From NCBI RefSeq assembly GCF_000182925.2, contig NC_026503.1:2232001-2296000 (forward strand): DNA of 64,000 bases. Reading direction: 5' to 3'. Positions 24,101 to 35,849 of the stretch are shown here, one piece after another; the first letter of the stretch is position 1; each line of letters begins with the position of its first letter. The notes under the pieces were generated by a model that made no database searches, had not been told where the DNA came from, and saw nothing but the letters and a program-made list of their open reading frames with translations. The translations under genes and the position numbers were made by a program. Source of the DNA: Neurospora crassa OR74A (taxonomy: Eukaryota > Ascomycota > Sordariomycetes > Sordariales > Sordariaceae).

Positions 24101-25502
24101 CGGGCAGTTCAAGTGTCTCTACATCTAATCTATCACGATAACTGATCATTTCATCTTGTTCCAGCCCTGACAGATCGTGGGAAGTCTGAGGTTTCTTAAG
24201 ATCGGCAAGTTCCGTATTCGACTACGACGATTGAAGTAGTGACTCTGCACTAGACCAGGTATGGAAGACTAAGGTAAACTTAAGGAGTCGAGCTCCGGCC
24301 GGGAACTGGATCTGGAACGCCCATGTTCGAGCTACCGATATATCCTTGCTACATACCTCTACCTCTAGACAGCCTCGATCGCACATTCAGCCAAAACATT
24401 TTCATCTCTGCATTTCGAGTTGATCCACCGAGTAATATATATTCGGGACATGAAAAGATGACGTCCACTGAGAGGGCGTCATGAATCAACCCATAGCCTG
24501 ACACAGATGCGGCACGGGACCCACGATACCGACTCCTGAGCAGGAGATGGAGTTGCGGATAAGTTCTCTCTCAAGTGGAAGCTCGCACTTGATTCCTAGT
24601 GGCGGCCCCATCCACTGATTTGGGAACTCTACGGCCCGTCTCTGCAAAAGTGAGCCGAGATGAACAGTGCATCCGGGATTGGAACACGGTACACTTCCCC
24701 CGCTTAGTTTACAGGAGGAGTACTAGGTACTACATTGTTCTGCGCCTACAAGTATATGCTGAAGGTGCCATTCCAACCTAACCGCAAGTCCCCGGCCGTC
24801 GTCGAATGCGATTTATCCTGCCGACGACTGGAAACCCGACGTTCCCTCGACCACTTCCCATCCGCACATCCCATCTTGCCGAGCAAGATACGAACGTCAA
24901 ATCTTCAGCGCCAGAACTACCTAGGTATCCTTCATCATCTGCTGTGCTAGATCCACGCCGCGGCGCAATATTCCCGTCGCCTCTTCTCCACCTGCAGATT
25001 GCGACTCGAGCCCTGTTTTTTTTTTTTCTTTCAGCAGTTCAGGCCATAGAGGTATACAATCACGATTTCTCGGCGCCCAGCCTCTGAAGCTCAGGGCCTT
25101 CAGAACACCTTCACGCCCTACTTTGCTACCTACCTATCTTGACATCATACCTCCTGTCTCAAACCTCAAGAGCGATCGCATCGCGTGCTGGGAAAGTGAT
25201 CGCGAATCTTCCGAAGGAAAGCTATTGGGGTAGATCGGAGAGGGGCTATTGTGAGGGCAATTGAACGACACACCTTGGACACACACTGGATTTTGGCAAT
25301 AGGGCCACATTTGCGACATCAATCCCGACGACAGTGGACAGCGAACCTCGACCACAACCACGATCACGGCGCTGTACGCGCGCCAGATGCGACACCGGAG
25401 AGACCAAACCTTATGGCGATTGAGGCATAGACAGCAGGAGGCAGAAGGATTGCCAAAGCGCATTCCCAGCGGTCTTTTGCCGTCACTTGCGACCGATTTA
25501 GC
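21118..25502. other. 4.4-kb bidirectional spacer between SH3 gene and palH
   Basis: Divergent promoters for the two flanking genes. It is unusually long for this gene-dense stretch. Many short frames overlap on both strands near 22200-22700 without a domain or splice pattern. The last 200 bp before palH is C/A-rich leader, and a T homopolymer lies near 25016-25027. I cannot exclude a noncoding RNA or upstream leader exons. Confidence 0.55.
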
Positions 25503-27839
25503 ATGGAACCACGACAGCTCTTCAGCGACCCGACGGCCGATCCGATATCTACCGCCGGGGCCGCCAGCAATGCTCTCAGCTGCGCTTCTTTCAACCTCCC
25601 CGAAGGAGGCATTCTCCAACTCCCCAATGGCGAGATCATTACGCTTAGCGCTCCGGCCGCCTTCAAACCGCCATCATGCAATCTCGCCCTTCGTTCCGTT
25701 CCCAACATTATTGCTTCTGGCGGAGTCGTAGGGGGGACTGCAAGTGGCACCATGGGACTGAAAGCAGATGACGACTCCCACTTTTCGGACTGGCGTGATC
25801 CGTTCTATGCGTCGACGTTTCCGCAATGCTACGCTCTTGCGGCGACGACCATTATCGCATACACTTTGGTTATCATGCTCTTCATCACGCCGAGGTCATT
25901 TCTTGATGGCGGAGTGGTTGTTCTGGGACGCAAAGGGTTCACAAATGGCGGCGGCGGCACCAGCATCGGAGGGCGTCCTTGGTTGCAGAAAGTTGCAGCT
26001 CTCTCGGTCGCCATTTCACTGACCATCGCCAACGCAGCCACGTTTCGCGCCGCCGAGCAACAGTATTCCTGGGGGGTTCAAAACGCCAAACAACTACAAG
26101 AAGATGTTCTTGGTGGGGCCGAACTCAAAATTATCCGCATTATATCCGACACCTTTCTATGGCTCGCCCAAGCGCAAACTCTGATTCGTCTGTTTCCGCG
26201 CCAGAGAGAAAAGGTGATTATCAAATGGACGGCTTTTGCGCTCATCACGTTGGACGTCATTTTCCAATCACTCAACAGCTTCAAATATGGTGGTTCCGAC
26301 CTTACACGGCCCAAGTTCACCGAGGCTGTGCCGGCCCTTAGTTATCTGTTCGCCCTCGCCCTGGGGGTTCTCTATGCTGCTTGGGTGTTATACTACTCAA
26401 TTATGAAGAAGCGGTACGCGTTTTACCACCCCTTGATGAAGAATATGATCCTCGTGGCTGTCCTGTCCGTGGTCTCCATTCTCGTTCCTGTTGTGTTCTT
26501 CATCCTCGATATATCGAAACCTGACTTCGCGGGCTGGGGAGACTATGTCAGATGGGTGGGGGCTGCTGCTGCTAGTGTCATTGTCTGGGAATGGGTAGAG
26601 AGAATCGAAGCATTGGAAAGGGAAGAAAAGAAGGATGGAATATTGGGAAGAGAAGTGTTCGATGGAGACGAGATGCTCGAGGCATCACAATCGGAACATG
26701 CCTGGCCAAAGATGAAGAGAAAGGGTTCGGGCGGTTCGGACTCGCAGGATACGGAAAGTGGTGGAGGTGGCAAAGACGGCGGGCCAAGCCTGTCGAGGTT
26801 TGGTGCTTGGTCGAAGATTAGCACCTTGACGTCAAAGCACCGTACCGAGCCCAGCTCTAGAAACGAGCCTAACGAGGGGAGCTCGCCGGTGGCGGAAACT
26901 ACAAATGACGACGAGAGGCCACGGTTCTTATCACCGCCGTTATGGCCCGCACGACCAACTCCGGCAGCTACGCCAGTGAGCCGGACGGACACCACTAGCG
27001 CCGCGAGCACCATGTACGCCGTCAGGTACCATACCATGACAGAGCTGACATCGTATGGTACGCCACCACCGACACGCAATATGGGGCGCTTGTCGGGGAG
27101 CGAGAGTCGTGGTTCCAGTCGACATAGAGACTATGGGAGCGCGAGTCCCGGCTCAGCGCCTGCTCAGGATGCTCGCTCAACACAAAACTCCCATGTGGGG
27201 GCAAAAGCCTCATCAGCAGGAAGCAGATGGCACGCACTTACACCAACAGTTTCGAGCAGGGATTTCGTAACGCGTTCGGAGCCACGAAGCAGCAAGATGC
27301 AGCGCGACGAGAATTCGCGATGGGATCTCCGCGCTAGAGTTGAGGAGTTCGCAGCAACCCAAGCTGAGAATCTACGCGAGAAGTTCCGCCCAACTCTGGA
27401 TACCAACAACTTGCCCGTCACCGTTATCCCCGCGCCACCGCGCAGAGGCGCCGCCATTGCCCAGCTCTGTGAGGAGGAAGAGCTTAATCATTCATCAAGG
27501 GAGGGAACGGTTAGGGAAGAGAGCCGGAATAGCAACGCTTCGGGAACGGTGATTGCGGTAGGGGGGGCCCAGACGCCGATACAAACTTCTTTTTCTCCTC
27601 CACCACGAGCGGCAAACAGCAGCATGAGCACAGCGCAAATGCCCCGGCCACAACTGAGTCCTATCGTTACCCAGGGCTCATTTACCAACAACAGGTATAA
27701 CCACCTGCCTGTGACGGTAATACCAGCTCCACCACGGCAAGACCCAGCCAGAGCACCGTCGCAGCCGCAGTCACCGTCGCTAGTTGCTCTGGGTAAGCAA
27801 CCAGCGAGAAGCGACTCCTCAACGACACCGTCTCCTTGA
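25503..27839 (+). CDS. palH: PalH/Rim21 plasma-membrane ambient-pH sensor
   Basis: Intronless, 778 residues. An extracellular N-terminal part (about 1-107) has scattered Cys. Seven membrane spans begin near residues 108, 160, 209, 237, 274, 311 and 350. A long hydrophilic cytoplasmic tail (about 375-778) is rich in Ser, Pro and Arg. This is the PalH/Rim21 architecture: the protein senses alkaline pH and signals through the arrestin-like PalF and ESCRT components towards PacC/Rim101 processing. The tail holds the same 11-residue motif twice, LPVTVIPAPPR at 637-647 and 735-745, a candidate docking element. The ATG at 25503 is the first in frame and the length suits the family. The identification rests on topology plus recognisable sequence. 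Confidence 0.9.
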   Translation: MEPRQLFSDPTADPISTAGAASNALSCASFNLPEGGILQLPNGEIITLSAPAAFKPPSCNLALRSVPNIIASGGVVGGTASGTMGLKADDDSHFSDWRDPFYASTFPQCYALAATTIIAYTLVIMLFITPRSFLDGGVVVLGRKGFTNGGGGTSIGGRPWLQKVAALSVAISLTIANAATFRAAEQQYSWGVQNAKQLQEDVLGGAELKIIRIISDTFLWLAQAQTLIRLFPRQREKVIIKWTAFALITLDVIFQSLNSFKYGGSDLTRPKFTEAVPALSYLFALALGVLYAAWVLYYSIMKKRYAFYHPLMKNMILVAVLSVVSILVPVVFFILDISKPDFAGWGDYVRWVGAAAASVIVWEWVERIEALEREEKKDGILGREVFDGDEMLEASQSEHAWPKMKRKGSGGSDSQDTESGGGGKDGGPSLSRFGAWSKISTLTSKHRTEPSSRNEPNEGSSPVAETTNDDERPRFLSPPLWPARPTPAATPVSRTDTTSAASTMYAVRYHTMTELTSYGTPPPTRNMGRLSGSESRGSSRHRDYGSASPGSAPAQDARSTQNSHVGAKASSAGSRWHALTPTVSSRDFVTRSEPRSSKMQRDENSRWDLRARVEEFAATQAENLREKFRPTLDTNNLPVTVIPAPPRRGAAIAQLCEEEELNHSSREGTVREESRNSNASGTVIAVGGAQTPIQTSFSPPPRAANSSMSTAQMPRPQLSPIVTQGSFTNNRYNHLPVTVIPAPPRQDPARAPSQPQSPSLVALGKQPARSDSSTTPSP

Positions 27840-29838
27840 CACGGCTGGCACGCCTTTTCTATCTATCATCCTTGGGTATTTTTGGGATTGTTTCTACCAT
27901 TTTTCTATAGGAGATACCACATGTTACTGCATTGTTTCGGCGTCTAGCGAGGATCAAAAAAGGGCGTTTAGGATGGAAGGTCGTAGGTGAGGTAGTCATC
28001 ATCACCGTCGGAATGTCCGGGGCCCGCGGAAGGAAGAAGTGAGAGGCTATATGGTATATGTGTGGTTGTACATTCAATGGCAACTTCCTTGGATGTTCAC
28101 TATGCTTTCTCACTGATTGATGGCATTTTTGAGGTACCTACAGTACCCTCTATGAAGGATTCATGAATTTTGGTTGAAGTTGCCCTGCCAAGTTCTGTCT
28201 GCAATTCGTTTGCGCGCTTGGGTCATATCAAAGGATGGAGTTGTTCTTGGCGGCTGGTCGCAATATGACCTGACGTTGGTGGAAACGTCCTCTGCAATCC
28301 CTTGTGAAGTGTGAGCCCCCTTTTCTGCTAACAAACTGCCTCCACAGAATGGTCGTAGCCAGTCAGCAGGGTTCCGCGGACTCGGCAGCCCTTGGAGTTG
28401 CACTCCCCATCGGGACACCTGCCGACTCCAAAGAGTGGTGCCGTCCAATCCAGCCTCGGCTCGTGAATGGCAGACTTATGCGCACCGCTAACCTGTTTTA
28501 CCACCTATTTCCCGCAGCCTTGGCGAACATCATCACTTTTGATCACGTTGATGAAAATGCATTCTCTTCACGGCCACGTACTCAAGATATCGAGAGAGTG
28601 CATGGTCTTGGAAAAAGCGCTGATTGCTCATGAATTTGCAGGAAGAACAAAGTTCTTTGGTGAAGTACTTGATGGCCGAGCTTTTGACTCTCAAAATCTG
28701 TAGTGGCCTCTGCGCGCGGTGCGCATAAGTAATTTTGACATGAGCAAGTAGAAGCTCGGGTCTCTTGAAGACAAACCCCCCTGATCCTCGCCATCGGCCT
28801 CTCCAGTATCCCCGTAGTGTAGAATAGGCCGATGAAGATTGGTTTTGGCAAGACTAATAGGGAGTGCGCTTGGCGATTTAACCTGATGGGGAAGTGGGGG
28901 AAGAGAAGGGACGAAAAATAGAGACGGGAGCTTTGCGACTTAGGTTGTCCACAGGATGAAGAGACGGCAGTGGTGAACACCCGGACCGGTTGACACTTCA
29001 CCTTTTTGCGCCATTCTTCACCTCGTCACTGGCTTCTCACCTCAACCTTCTTCCTCCAGAGGTGTTGTTTGGGTCACGGCGGTGGAAACAAGGGTCCAAT
29101 TAAGCGGTCTGTGGGGTCGGTCGCGGCGGAAGACCCGAACAGGGGAAAATTGGGTGTTTGTCGGGACCATGAAGCGTGTTAGCGTCATGCCAGCCCCCTA
29201 GTCCTGCGTACTTAGGTAAGTACACTATGGAGTCCATTCTGGGCGCTGAGGTGAGGACGAGGTGTGGTGCCGTGGTCCCTACCGCCTTCCGTCCCGCGGC
29301 TGAGCGACACGCCGTGGAGAGAGCGCCCCAGTCTCTCACTTGAGGCCACTCCCCCTCCAACACGAAAAGACGGGACCATCTTCAAAATCGGAACTGCCCC
29401 CCTTGCAACGGCTCTTCTTGCTCTGCTTCCAAACCTTTTCACGAGAAATTCTTTTTTGTTTTTTTGTTCTGTTTCCTTTACGGTGCAAGGGGCGCACTAG
29501 AAGCAGCATCAGCAGCTTACTCTTATCATTGTTTTAATTCCCCTCCGAGTTTCACAGGATTCGGTCACGCCCCTCCTTTTTTTTCTCTAGCTTATCTGCC
29601 CGTGGAACGAGCGCACGCGTACTCCTACTCCTTCGGCGTTTTATCGTGATCTGGTTCGGCGCAAACGAAGAGACGGTCGGGGTCTAACTGCGGCTTTGAA
29701 GGAAACAAAAAGAGCAGCAACGACCTTTGGATACTGGGAATCCCTCGCGTCCGTCTTGCGCTTCTACGTCTTCCATCCCGGAGGCTGTCCGACTGACCGG
29801 CCATCCACCACCACCACCACCACCACCCACCGCCCACC
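27840..29838. other. Spacer between palH and ceramide synthase, with one intron-like signature
   Basis: 3' end of palH and long upstream region of the ceramide synthase. At 28311-28347 the plus strand shows GTGAGC, then TGCTAACA, then CTCCACAG, immediately before an ATG (28349) that opens about 95 codons with no recognised domain. From 29440 to 29838 the DNA is T/C-rich leader. Confidence 0.5.
29805..29826 (+). repeat. CAC microsatellite in the 5' leader of ceramide synthase
   Basis: About seven CAC units lie 13 bases before the start codon, followed by CCGCCCACCATGG, a strong start context. It probably lies in the 5' untranslated leader. Confidence 0.8.
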
Positions 29839-31277
29839 ATGGCACCCTCGACAAAATCAGAACCGTTTCCGGAGCTCAGCTCGGCGGCAGACCGCCAATT
29901 ACACTCCGAGGCTACCGCAGCCCGTCGCCGAAGAAAGTCGAGCGGCCTTGGACAAGCATTGCGCGTCGGTGACACTGGCGCACCCGCCTTGGCCACCAGT
30001 CTTGCCCTCTCACAGAAGGTAAGGCATCGTCCCATCTTGAACACCAGGCTATGGACAGGGCAACAAGAAGAGAAGCTGACTGCAGTTGTCATACAGGATT
30101 CCAAAGATGTCGCTGCGCCACCAGGCAAGAAATATTCCAAGCGGCGCAAGGCGCGCTCCCTCCTCCGCCGCGCCAAAAACTATGCCATCAAACACACGTG
30201 GGCCTTGCCCTTGGCCATCCTGATGGCATTCCTATCTCTCTACGCCATCAACCCGACCGAGAGCAACCCGATCCACCACTTTATCTTCCTCTCATATAAG
30301 CTGCCGACTTCGAGTTCCGATGAGATCCCGCAATACGGCAAAGGCCTCTGGGACATTGCCTTTGTATCCTTCTACACCATCGTCTTGTCCTTCACCCGCG
30401 AGTTCATCATGCAGGAGGTTCTGCGCCCCATGGCGCGCTGGGCCGGCCTCAAGTCGCGCGGAAAGCAGGCTCGGTATATGGAGCAAATGTACACGGCTCT
30501 CTACTTTGGAATCATGGGACCCGTTGGTATGTTCGTTATGAGCCGCACGCCCGTCTGGTACTTCAACACCGTCGGCATGTACGAGAACTTCCCGCACAAG
30601 ACCCATGTGGCTGTGTTCAAGTTTTACTACCTTTTCCAGGCTGCCTACTGGGCGCAGCAGGCCATCGTGCTTCTCCTGGGAATGGAAAAGCCCCGGAAGG
30701 ATTTCAGGGAGTTGGTCTGCCATCATATTGTCAGCTTGGCTTTGATTGGCTTGAGCTACCGCTTCCACTTCACCTACATCGGTCTTGCGGTCTACATCAC
30801 CCATGACATCAGTGATTTCTTCTTGGCGGTAAGTCCCCGCCCAGCATCCCTAAGTCAGGGCATGGCGCGTTTGCTAACTTGCCCAATTTCCAGACATCCA
30901 AGACTCTCAACTACCTCGACCACGCGCTCACCGGCCCCTACTACTTCACCTTCATGTGTGTATGGATCTACCTGCGCCACTACCTCAACTTGCGCATCAT
31001 TTGGAGTCTGTTCACCGAGTTCAAGACCGTCGGCCCTTACGAGCTCAACTGGGAGACTCAGCAGTACAAGTGCAGCCTCTCCTTCGTCATCACGCTCGCT
31101 TTGCTCGGCTCCCTTCAGGCACTCAACCTCTTTTGGCTGTTCTTCATCATCCGCATCGCTTACCGCTTCGTTGTCCATAAAGTTGCCAAGGATGACCGCA
31201 GCGATGATGAGTCCGAGTTGGAAGATGATGTTACCGAGGAGAAGCCTACCGTTAACGGCTCTACCACCAAGAGGTAG
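29839..31277 (+). CDS. Ceramide synthase (Lag1/Lac1 type sphingosine N-acyltransferase)
   Basis: Exons 29839-30018, 30097-30828 and 30894-31277 give 431 residues; both introns are phase 0. It is a multispan ER protein with a TLC/Lag1 domain. The Lag1 motif is complete: H269-H270 in VCHHIVSLAL, then YITHDISDFFLA with D297 and D300, and TSKTLNYLDH across the second splice. The His pair and acidic residues are the family's active-site set for acyl-CoA dependent N-acylation of sphingoid bases. The N-terminus is basic and hydrophilic, the C-terminus acidic (DDRSDDESELEDD), possibly a phosphosite region as in other ceramide synthases. The start has the context CCACCATGG. Filamentous fungi usually carry two such enzymes; I cannot say which paralogue this is. 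Intron 1 (78 nt) is stop-free and in frame, so its retention would add 26 residues. Confidence 0.93.
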
Positions 31278-32745
31278 ATTGGGGGGAGTAACAGCATCTT
31301 TCTGTTATCATTATCGCTTGTATTAGAGTCACTATAATTGGGGGGTTTCCGGTGATGATGTATGATGTGCATCTATATCTATCTATCTGCACACAACTTC
31401 GGCACATTAAACGTCCCTCCCACCATGTTTGCATATGAAAAAAGAGGGAGTGGGAATGAATCGACGGTGTACATCATTTGTAACTGCATGGAAATGAATC
31501 ACACACCATACGACCATTTGGGATGAATCGGGAAAGGGATTAGAAAAGGGTTCAGGAGAAGAAGTAATGAAAGGAAGAAAGGATACTTGCACAACTCCTG
31601 TGCATGAAAAATCTACATGATTACCTATCACACACTCGCTCAAACGGCGACTCGAAAACATGCAGTGATGCAAAGGATAAATAGGGATAAGTAAACAAAG
31701 TAAAAGGGGGATCACGAACTATTTGGCCACGTCAAACTTCTCGGTCCTGCTGTCAAGATTAATTATCAATCATACGGGCTTCCTCAAAAGCCATTACCAT
31801 ATGGCCAATCATCGAATTGATCCAAGACTGGGGTGACAGATATCATCCGATCTTGGTAACTTCGTGGCAGTCAAGGGCAGTCTGTCTGTGCGGGTAACGA
31901 TACAACGAATCTTCTTACCGACTTTTAGATCCGTCCACGCCTCTCTACCGATGACGGTCAATGTCCTGTATTTTGACTCCGATTCGGAGTTTTAACAACG
32001 TCACGATAATTCCCAGCTACCAAGGGTCTCCTCCTCTGAATACCACGAAAGACGGCCAAGTAAACAACGAGATAGCATCGGAATGGTGATACATGCTCCC
32101 TATGCTTCACCAAGGACGGGAAGAAAAGCGTCAGTCGCACGAAAAGCATGGCAACAAAAAGCACGTACGTTTGTGTCAATTAAATGGCTTATTCGAAAGA
32201 AAGATCAAGTACGGTCACAAAGCCAGTATCATCGATCCTCAACCCAGGAGCCAGCCAGTACGAACCTCATCTCGGAATCAGCAACCAGGAAAGAAAAAAT
32301 TGAAAATAAGTGCAAGAATGAGGAAGTAGTGATGGATGATAGATAGGGGAAAGACGATAGCTGGACTATCTAGACAGGATTGCATCGATATACAGAGTAA
32401 AATTTACGAAGGACAGACGGCTGGCTCGTTTGATTTGCTACGTACGCCTAGAACTCGGGCTCTCTAAAGAAGTAGAGGTACCCAGGGACAACTGATCCGA
32501 ATCATGACAATTTATATGTTTTTTTTATTTCTAATTGATACCATTCTTCCTCCGCTCTTCCTTTTTTTTTCCCCTTCGTTTATCCCTCTTGACCTCTTTC
32601 CCCTTCCCCTTCCTCCTCTCCCATATTTACTTCCCTCCACTTCTTCTTCAAGTACCGCTTTTTAGCCCCCCTTCCCAAGCCCGAGTTTAAATGAATTCTA
32701 CGAGGTATTCCGCCCTACGCTACTTCTTCATGAGACCTACCATCA
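31278..32745. other. Spacer between convergent genes
   Basis: Contains the 3' regions of the ceramide synthase (plus) and the small two-exon gene (minus). Pyrimidine-rich stretches occur near 32540-32690. I see no gene. Confidence 0.6.
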
Positions 32746-33323
32746 TCATTTACCACTACCACTACCCCAACCCCAAGACTTCTTCTTCTTCTTCTCCTCG
32801 GCTTCCTTCCTCTCATGCTCAATCGGCACCGCCATCAACTCGAAATGCTTGCTGTGGTCAACCACGCTAGGCATATTCTTCCACTCGCTGTACTCAAAGT
32901 GCTCGGTGAATCTGGATTCCCTTCTTGGCTGGACGGAGCTATTTGGGAAGGGAGATTTGTATGATGATGTTGCTGTTGTTGTTGTGGGTTTGGGTGTGCT
33001 AAGGTATGAGGGGGTAGTGGTGGTGGTGCTGGTCCTGGTGGACGCGATGTTGTGGGAGAAGGAACTGGTTCCTGTCCTTGACTCTGTCCCTGGCCATGAG
33101 GAGGTGGAGGATGCTAGTCGGAAAAGGGGGATGGGTGAGTATGGTGTTTTGGTGCAAAATTGAAGGGGAGAAAAGAGGAAGAAGGATAAAAAGAAAACAA
33201 AAGGGAGACAGGGGTGCGGAAAGAAAAGCAAGTGGCTGAAAAAGTAAACTTTCACTTACAGCCCCCCGTGGTTGAGGAGGATGTTGTGTTGTTATTGTTG
33301 ATTGTTGAGTTAGAACTGGACAT
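32746..33323 (-). CDS. Small protein of unknown function, Ser/Thr-rich with conserved-looking core
   Basis: Exons 33323-33260 and 33113-32746 join in phase 1 to give 143 residues. The intron (146 nt) has a GTAAGTG donor and a long pyrimidine stretch before its acceptor. The N-terminal half is low-complexity (Ser, Thr, Asn). The C-terminal half has a distinct segment, RESRFTEHFEYSEW then KNMPSVVDHSKHFELMAVP, followed by a Glu/Lys helix and a Lys-run plus WGWGSGSGK end. No known domain, signal peptide or membrane span is visible, so I assign no function. The spliced start (MSSSNSTINNNN) is preferred because the longer unspliced frame begins in intron sequence. The non-random core supports a real gene, but this rests on reading alone. 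Confidence 0.65.
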
Positions 33324-35849
33324 GGTGAGTATTTGTGGGTTGATAAACAAAAACAATACTGGCTCGATAATGTTGATTCTTCTCTTCTGACGACACTAAT
33401 GGTTATGCTGGAGGCAGAGATGCTCCTGCTATACTCAACGAAACTTAGATATTGACTACTAGCAGGCATCCTACTTTTCAGTTGGACGCATCCTCGGACA
33501 TGATTATATATCGCGAGGCTGGAACACTCGGAATGCGCAAATTACCTCTCCCAAATTTCTACATGACGAGGTGTCAAAAACCCTGCGTTTGATGTTAGCC
33601 ATCACTAATCGATATCTGGAACTGAATGCTGCTTCACAAAGTCGACATTGCCACATATGGGAGATGGATGACAGGCAAACCTCTGAACTCCGAAACACTC
33701 GACCTGTTGGATGACCAACAAACTCGTTTTCTTCTTCTTACGGGAAGTGCCTGTGAAAGATATCGAGCCATGACTTTTCTTAGACCTTTGTGAGTTGCAT
33801 CATGCAAAAAAGGTTAAGAGGTCATACTGGCCTTCTGAGCAGGCCTGAGTCAGATCATCGTGATGACATCTCGAAGCCTCACTTTCTATAGAATGTGTTT
33901 GACGTCTGGAAAGTTGATTTGTTTTCAACCACATGTATTGAAGGAGAGGTCTGTTCAGTCTAGTAAGGGCGGGAAGTCTCCGGACATACGTGGGTGAAGC
34001 TAACGAGGCTTGAGTCGAGGCAAGAGCCACTCATGGGACTGCCCGTGATCCAGCTACCTACTTGTAAGAGCGAACAGCACTTTCCAAGTTTTTGTTCGTT
34101 GGCCAAGTTGTTCTTGCTATTTCTGACATTTGAACCCATCATACCTTTTTTTTTTTTTTTTTTTTCCCCTCGTGGCCACTCCTTCTCCGACCCGAAGACA
34201 CGGACTCATCCATGACAGAAATGATGAGACCTTTGCAGTCCGATACCGCTCGCTGTAGGTTAAGAAAGGCCGTTGCAAAACTATAATGGGGATTACGGCA
34301 ATTCGAAAACACATCGGCTAAAGTCCTTTGGGATATTTCGATTCGGGATTTGCCTAGAAATTAAGCGCAAAGGTGCAGTAAAGACGCTTGGATGCGTGGT
34401 AAGAGTATGCCCAAGGTATAATGTCAAAAGGTTTGTTATGTTTGTCCAGGACGAGACGGAGTAGGTACAGCACACAGCATTCATTGTCGCTCCCCTAATA
34501 CATCTCCTCACAAGTCTCACTTCCGAGCACAATGGATCAAGGCATGATCCAGCAGCAATCATAACACACACCCTCTTTCCTTCAACTGAAGATAGTTCAT
34601 CTCAAGTATTACAAACTACAAACGCACTGCACGCTAAGCTCACTGGGTATTTACCTCCGCTCTGAAGCATCATCCTTTTTCGAGCTGACAGAGTGAACCA
34701 TTTTCACTCAGCAGCCAACACCAGACCCATGCACCAACACCATCGATCTGGGTATCTTGCTCCACCACTTCCACCCCTCCCACAAACCAGTCATAACGCA
34801 AATAGCCGCCCTTCAAAAACATTTAATGACAACTCGCTCATATACTAAGCATTGCTTACTCGCTTGCTCGCCAAACGTTGCTCGCTTGCTCGCACATGCT
34901 TAGTGACCAGGAACAGATAGACCAAAAATGAAGACGGAAAAAAAAGGTCTCGCTCACATCGAAAAAGCGGGTAGGGAAAATACGGGAAAATAGAACAGAT
35001 GCGAGAGGAAGATGGGGTGATAGTGTCATCGATGGGCCATCAGCCATCGACCGGATGAATTAGTGTCTCTTATGAGTGTTTTGGAAAACCCCATCACAAA
35101 CTGATAAGTCCTTCGTTTCCCACGGACTGTAAGGTCGTGACCCCAAATCACTTGATAAACCACTTGCATGGTGATAGATAACTCCGGGCTCCGGGTATTT
35201 CCCCCCCTTCTTTTCTTCCTTTCCCCCTTCTCCACATGCTCTGTTCACCGTTTCTCCTCCGTCTACCCTGTCCGATGCCGCGCTGTAAAAAGCAAAGTGT
35301 GAAAAGGCAAACCAGAGTGTAACACCATGACACACGGCTCCCAATGCACGAAGAAAAATCAAAAACATTAATGGAAGCGACATATCAAGAAACCAAGGAA
35401 GGGGCGTACAGTATGTCACTGGACCAGAGCAACAAGTTCTTTTAAAAGGTGGCCCTAAGAATTTCGAGTGTAAAGGGACAAAAAATATGGCCCATATTGC
35501 ATTAAAGGAATCCCCACCAACGCCAGCTATGCTTGGGAATCTTATCTCATGGTTCGCGTCTCTCGTTAAGCGGCATGTTTGAATAAGAAAAGGAAAACAA
35601 AAAGAGATTTTGTAGACAGAAGGAAATGCGAAGTGGGTGATTATTACGGTCCCGCCACGGGGACCAGTCGATGCTTCGCTGAGAACGAAAACGAGACCAA
35701 AACATGCAATATGTCCAGCATGGCATCGACGAGGGAGGTTGACTTGGCTTGTCGCCCATGGTGACCGATTATTAGGTGTGGCTATGTCGCAAATGTATAA
35801 AACTCTCGCTTAACACTGATGCATCGTTGACTGAGTCGTTCGGGAGCCC
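33324..35849. other. Intergenic spacer, no supported gene
   Basis: The promoter side belongs to the small minus-strand gene and the far side is the 3' end of the ABC transporter. A T homopolymer lies near 34146-34166. Open frames are short and lack domains or splice structure. Confidence 0.6.
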
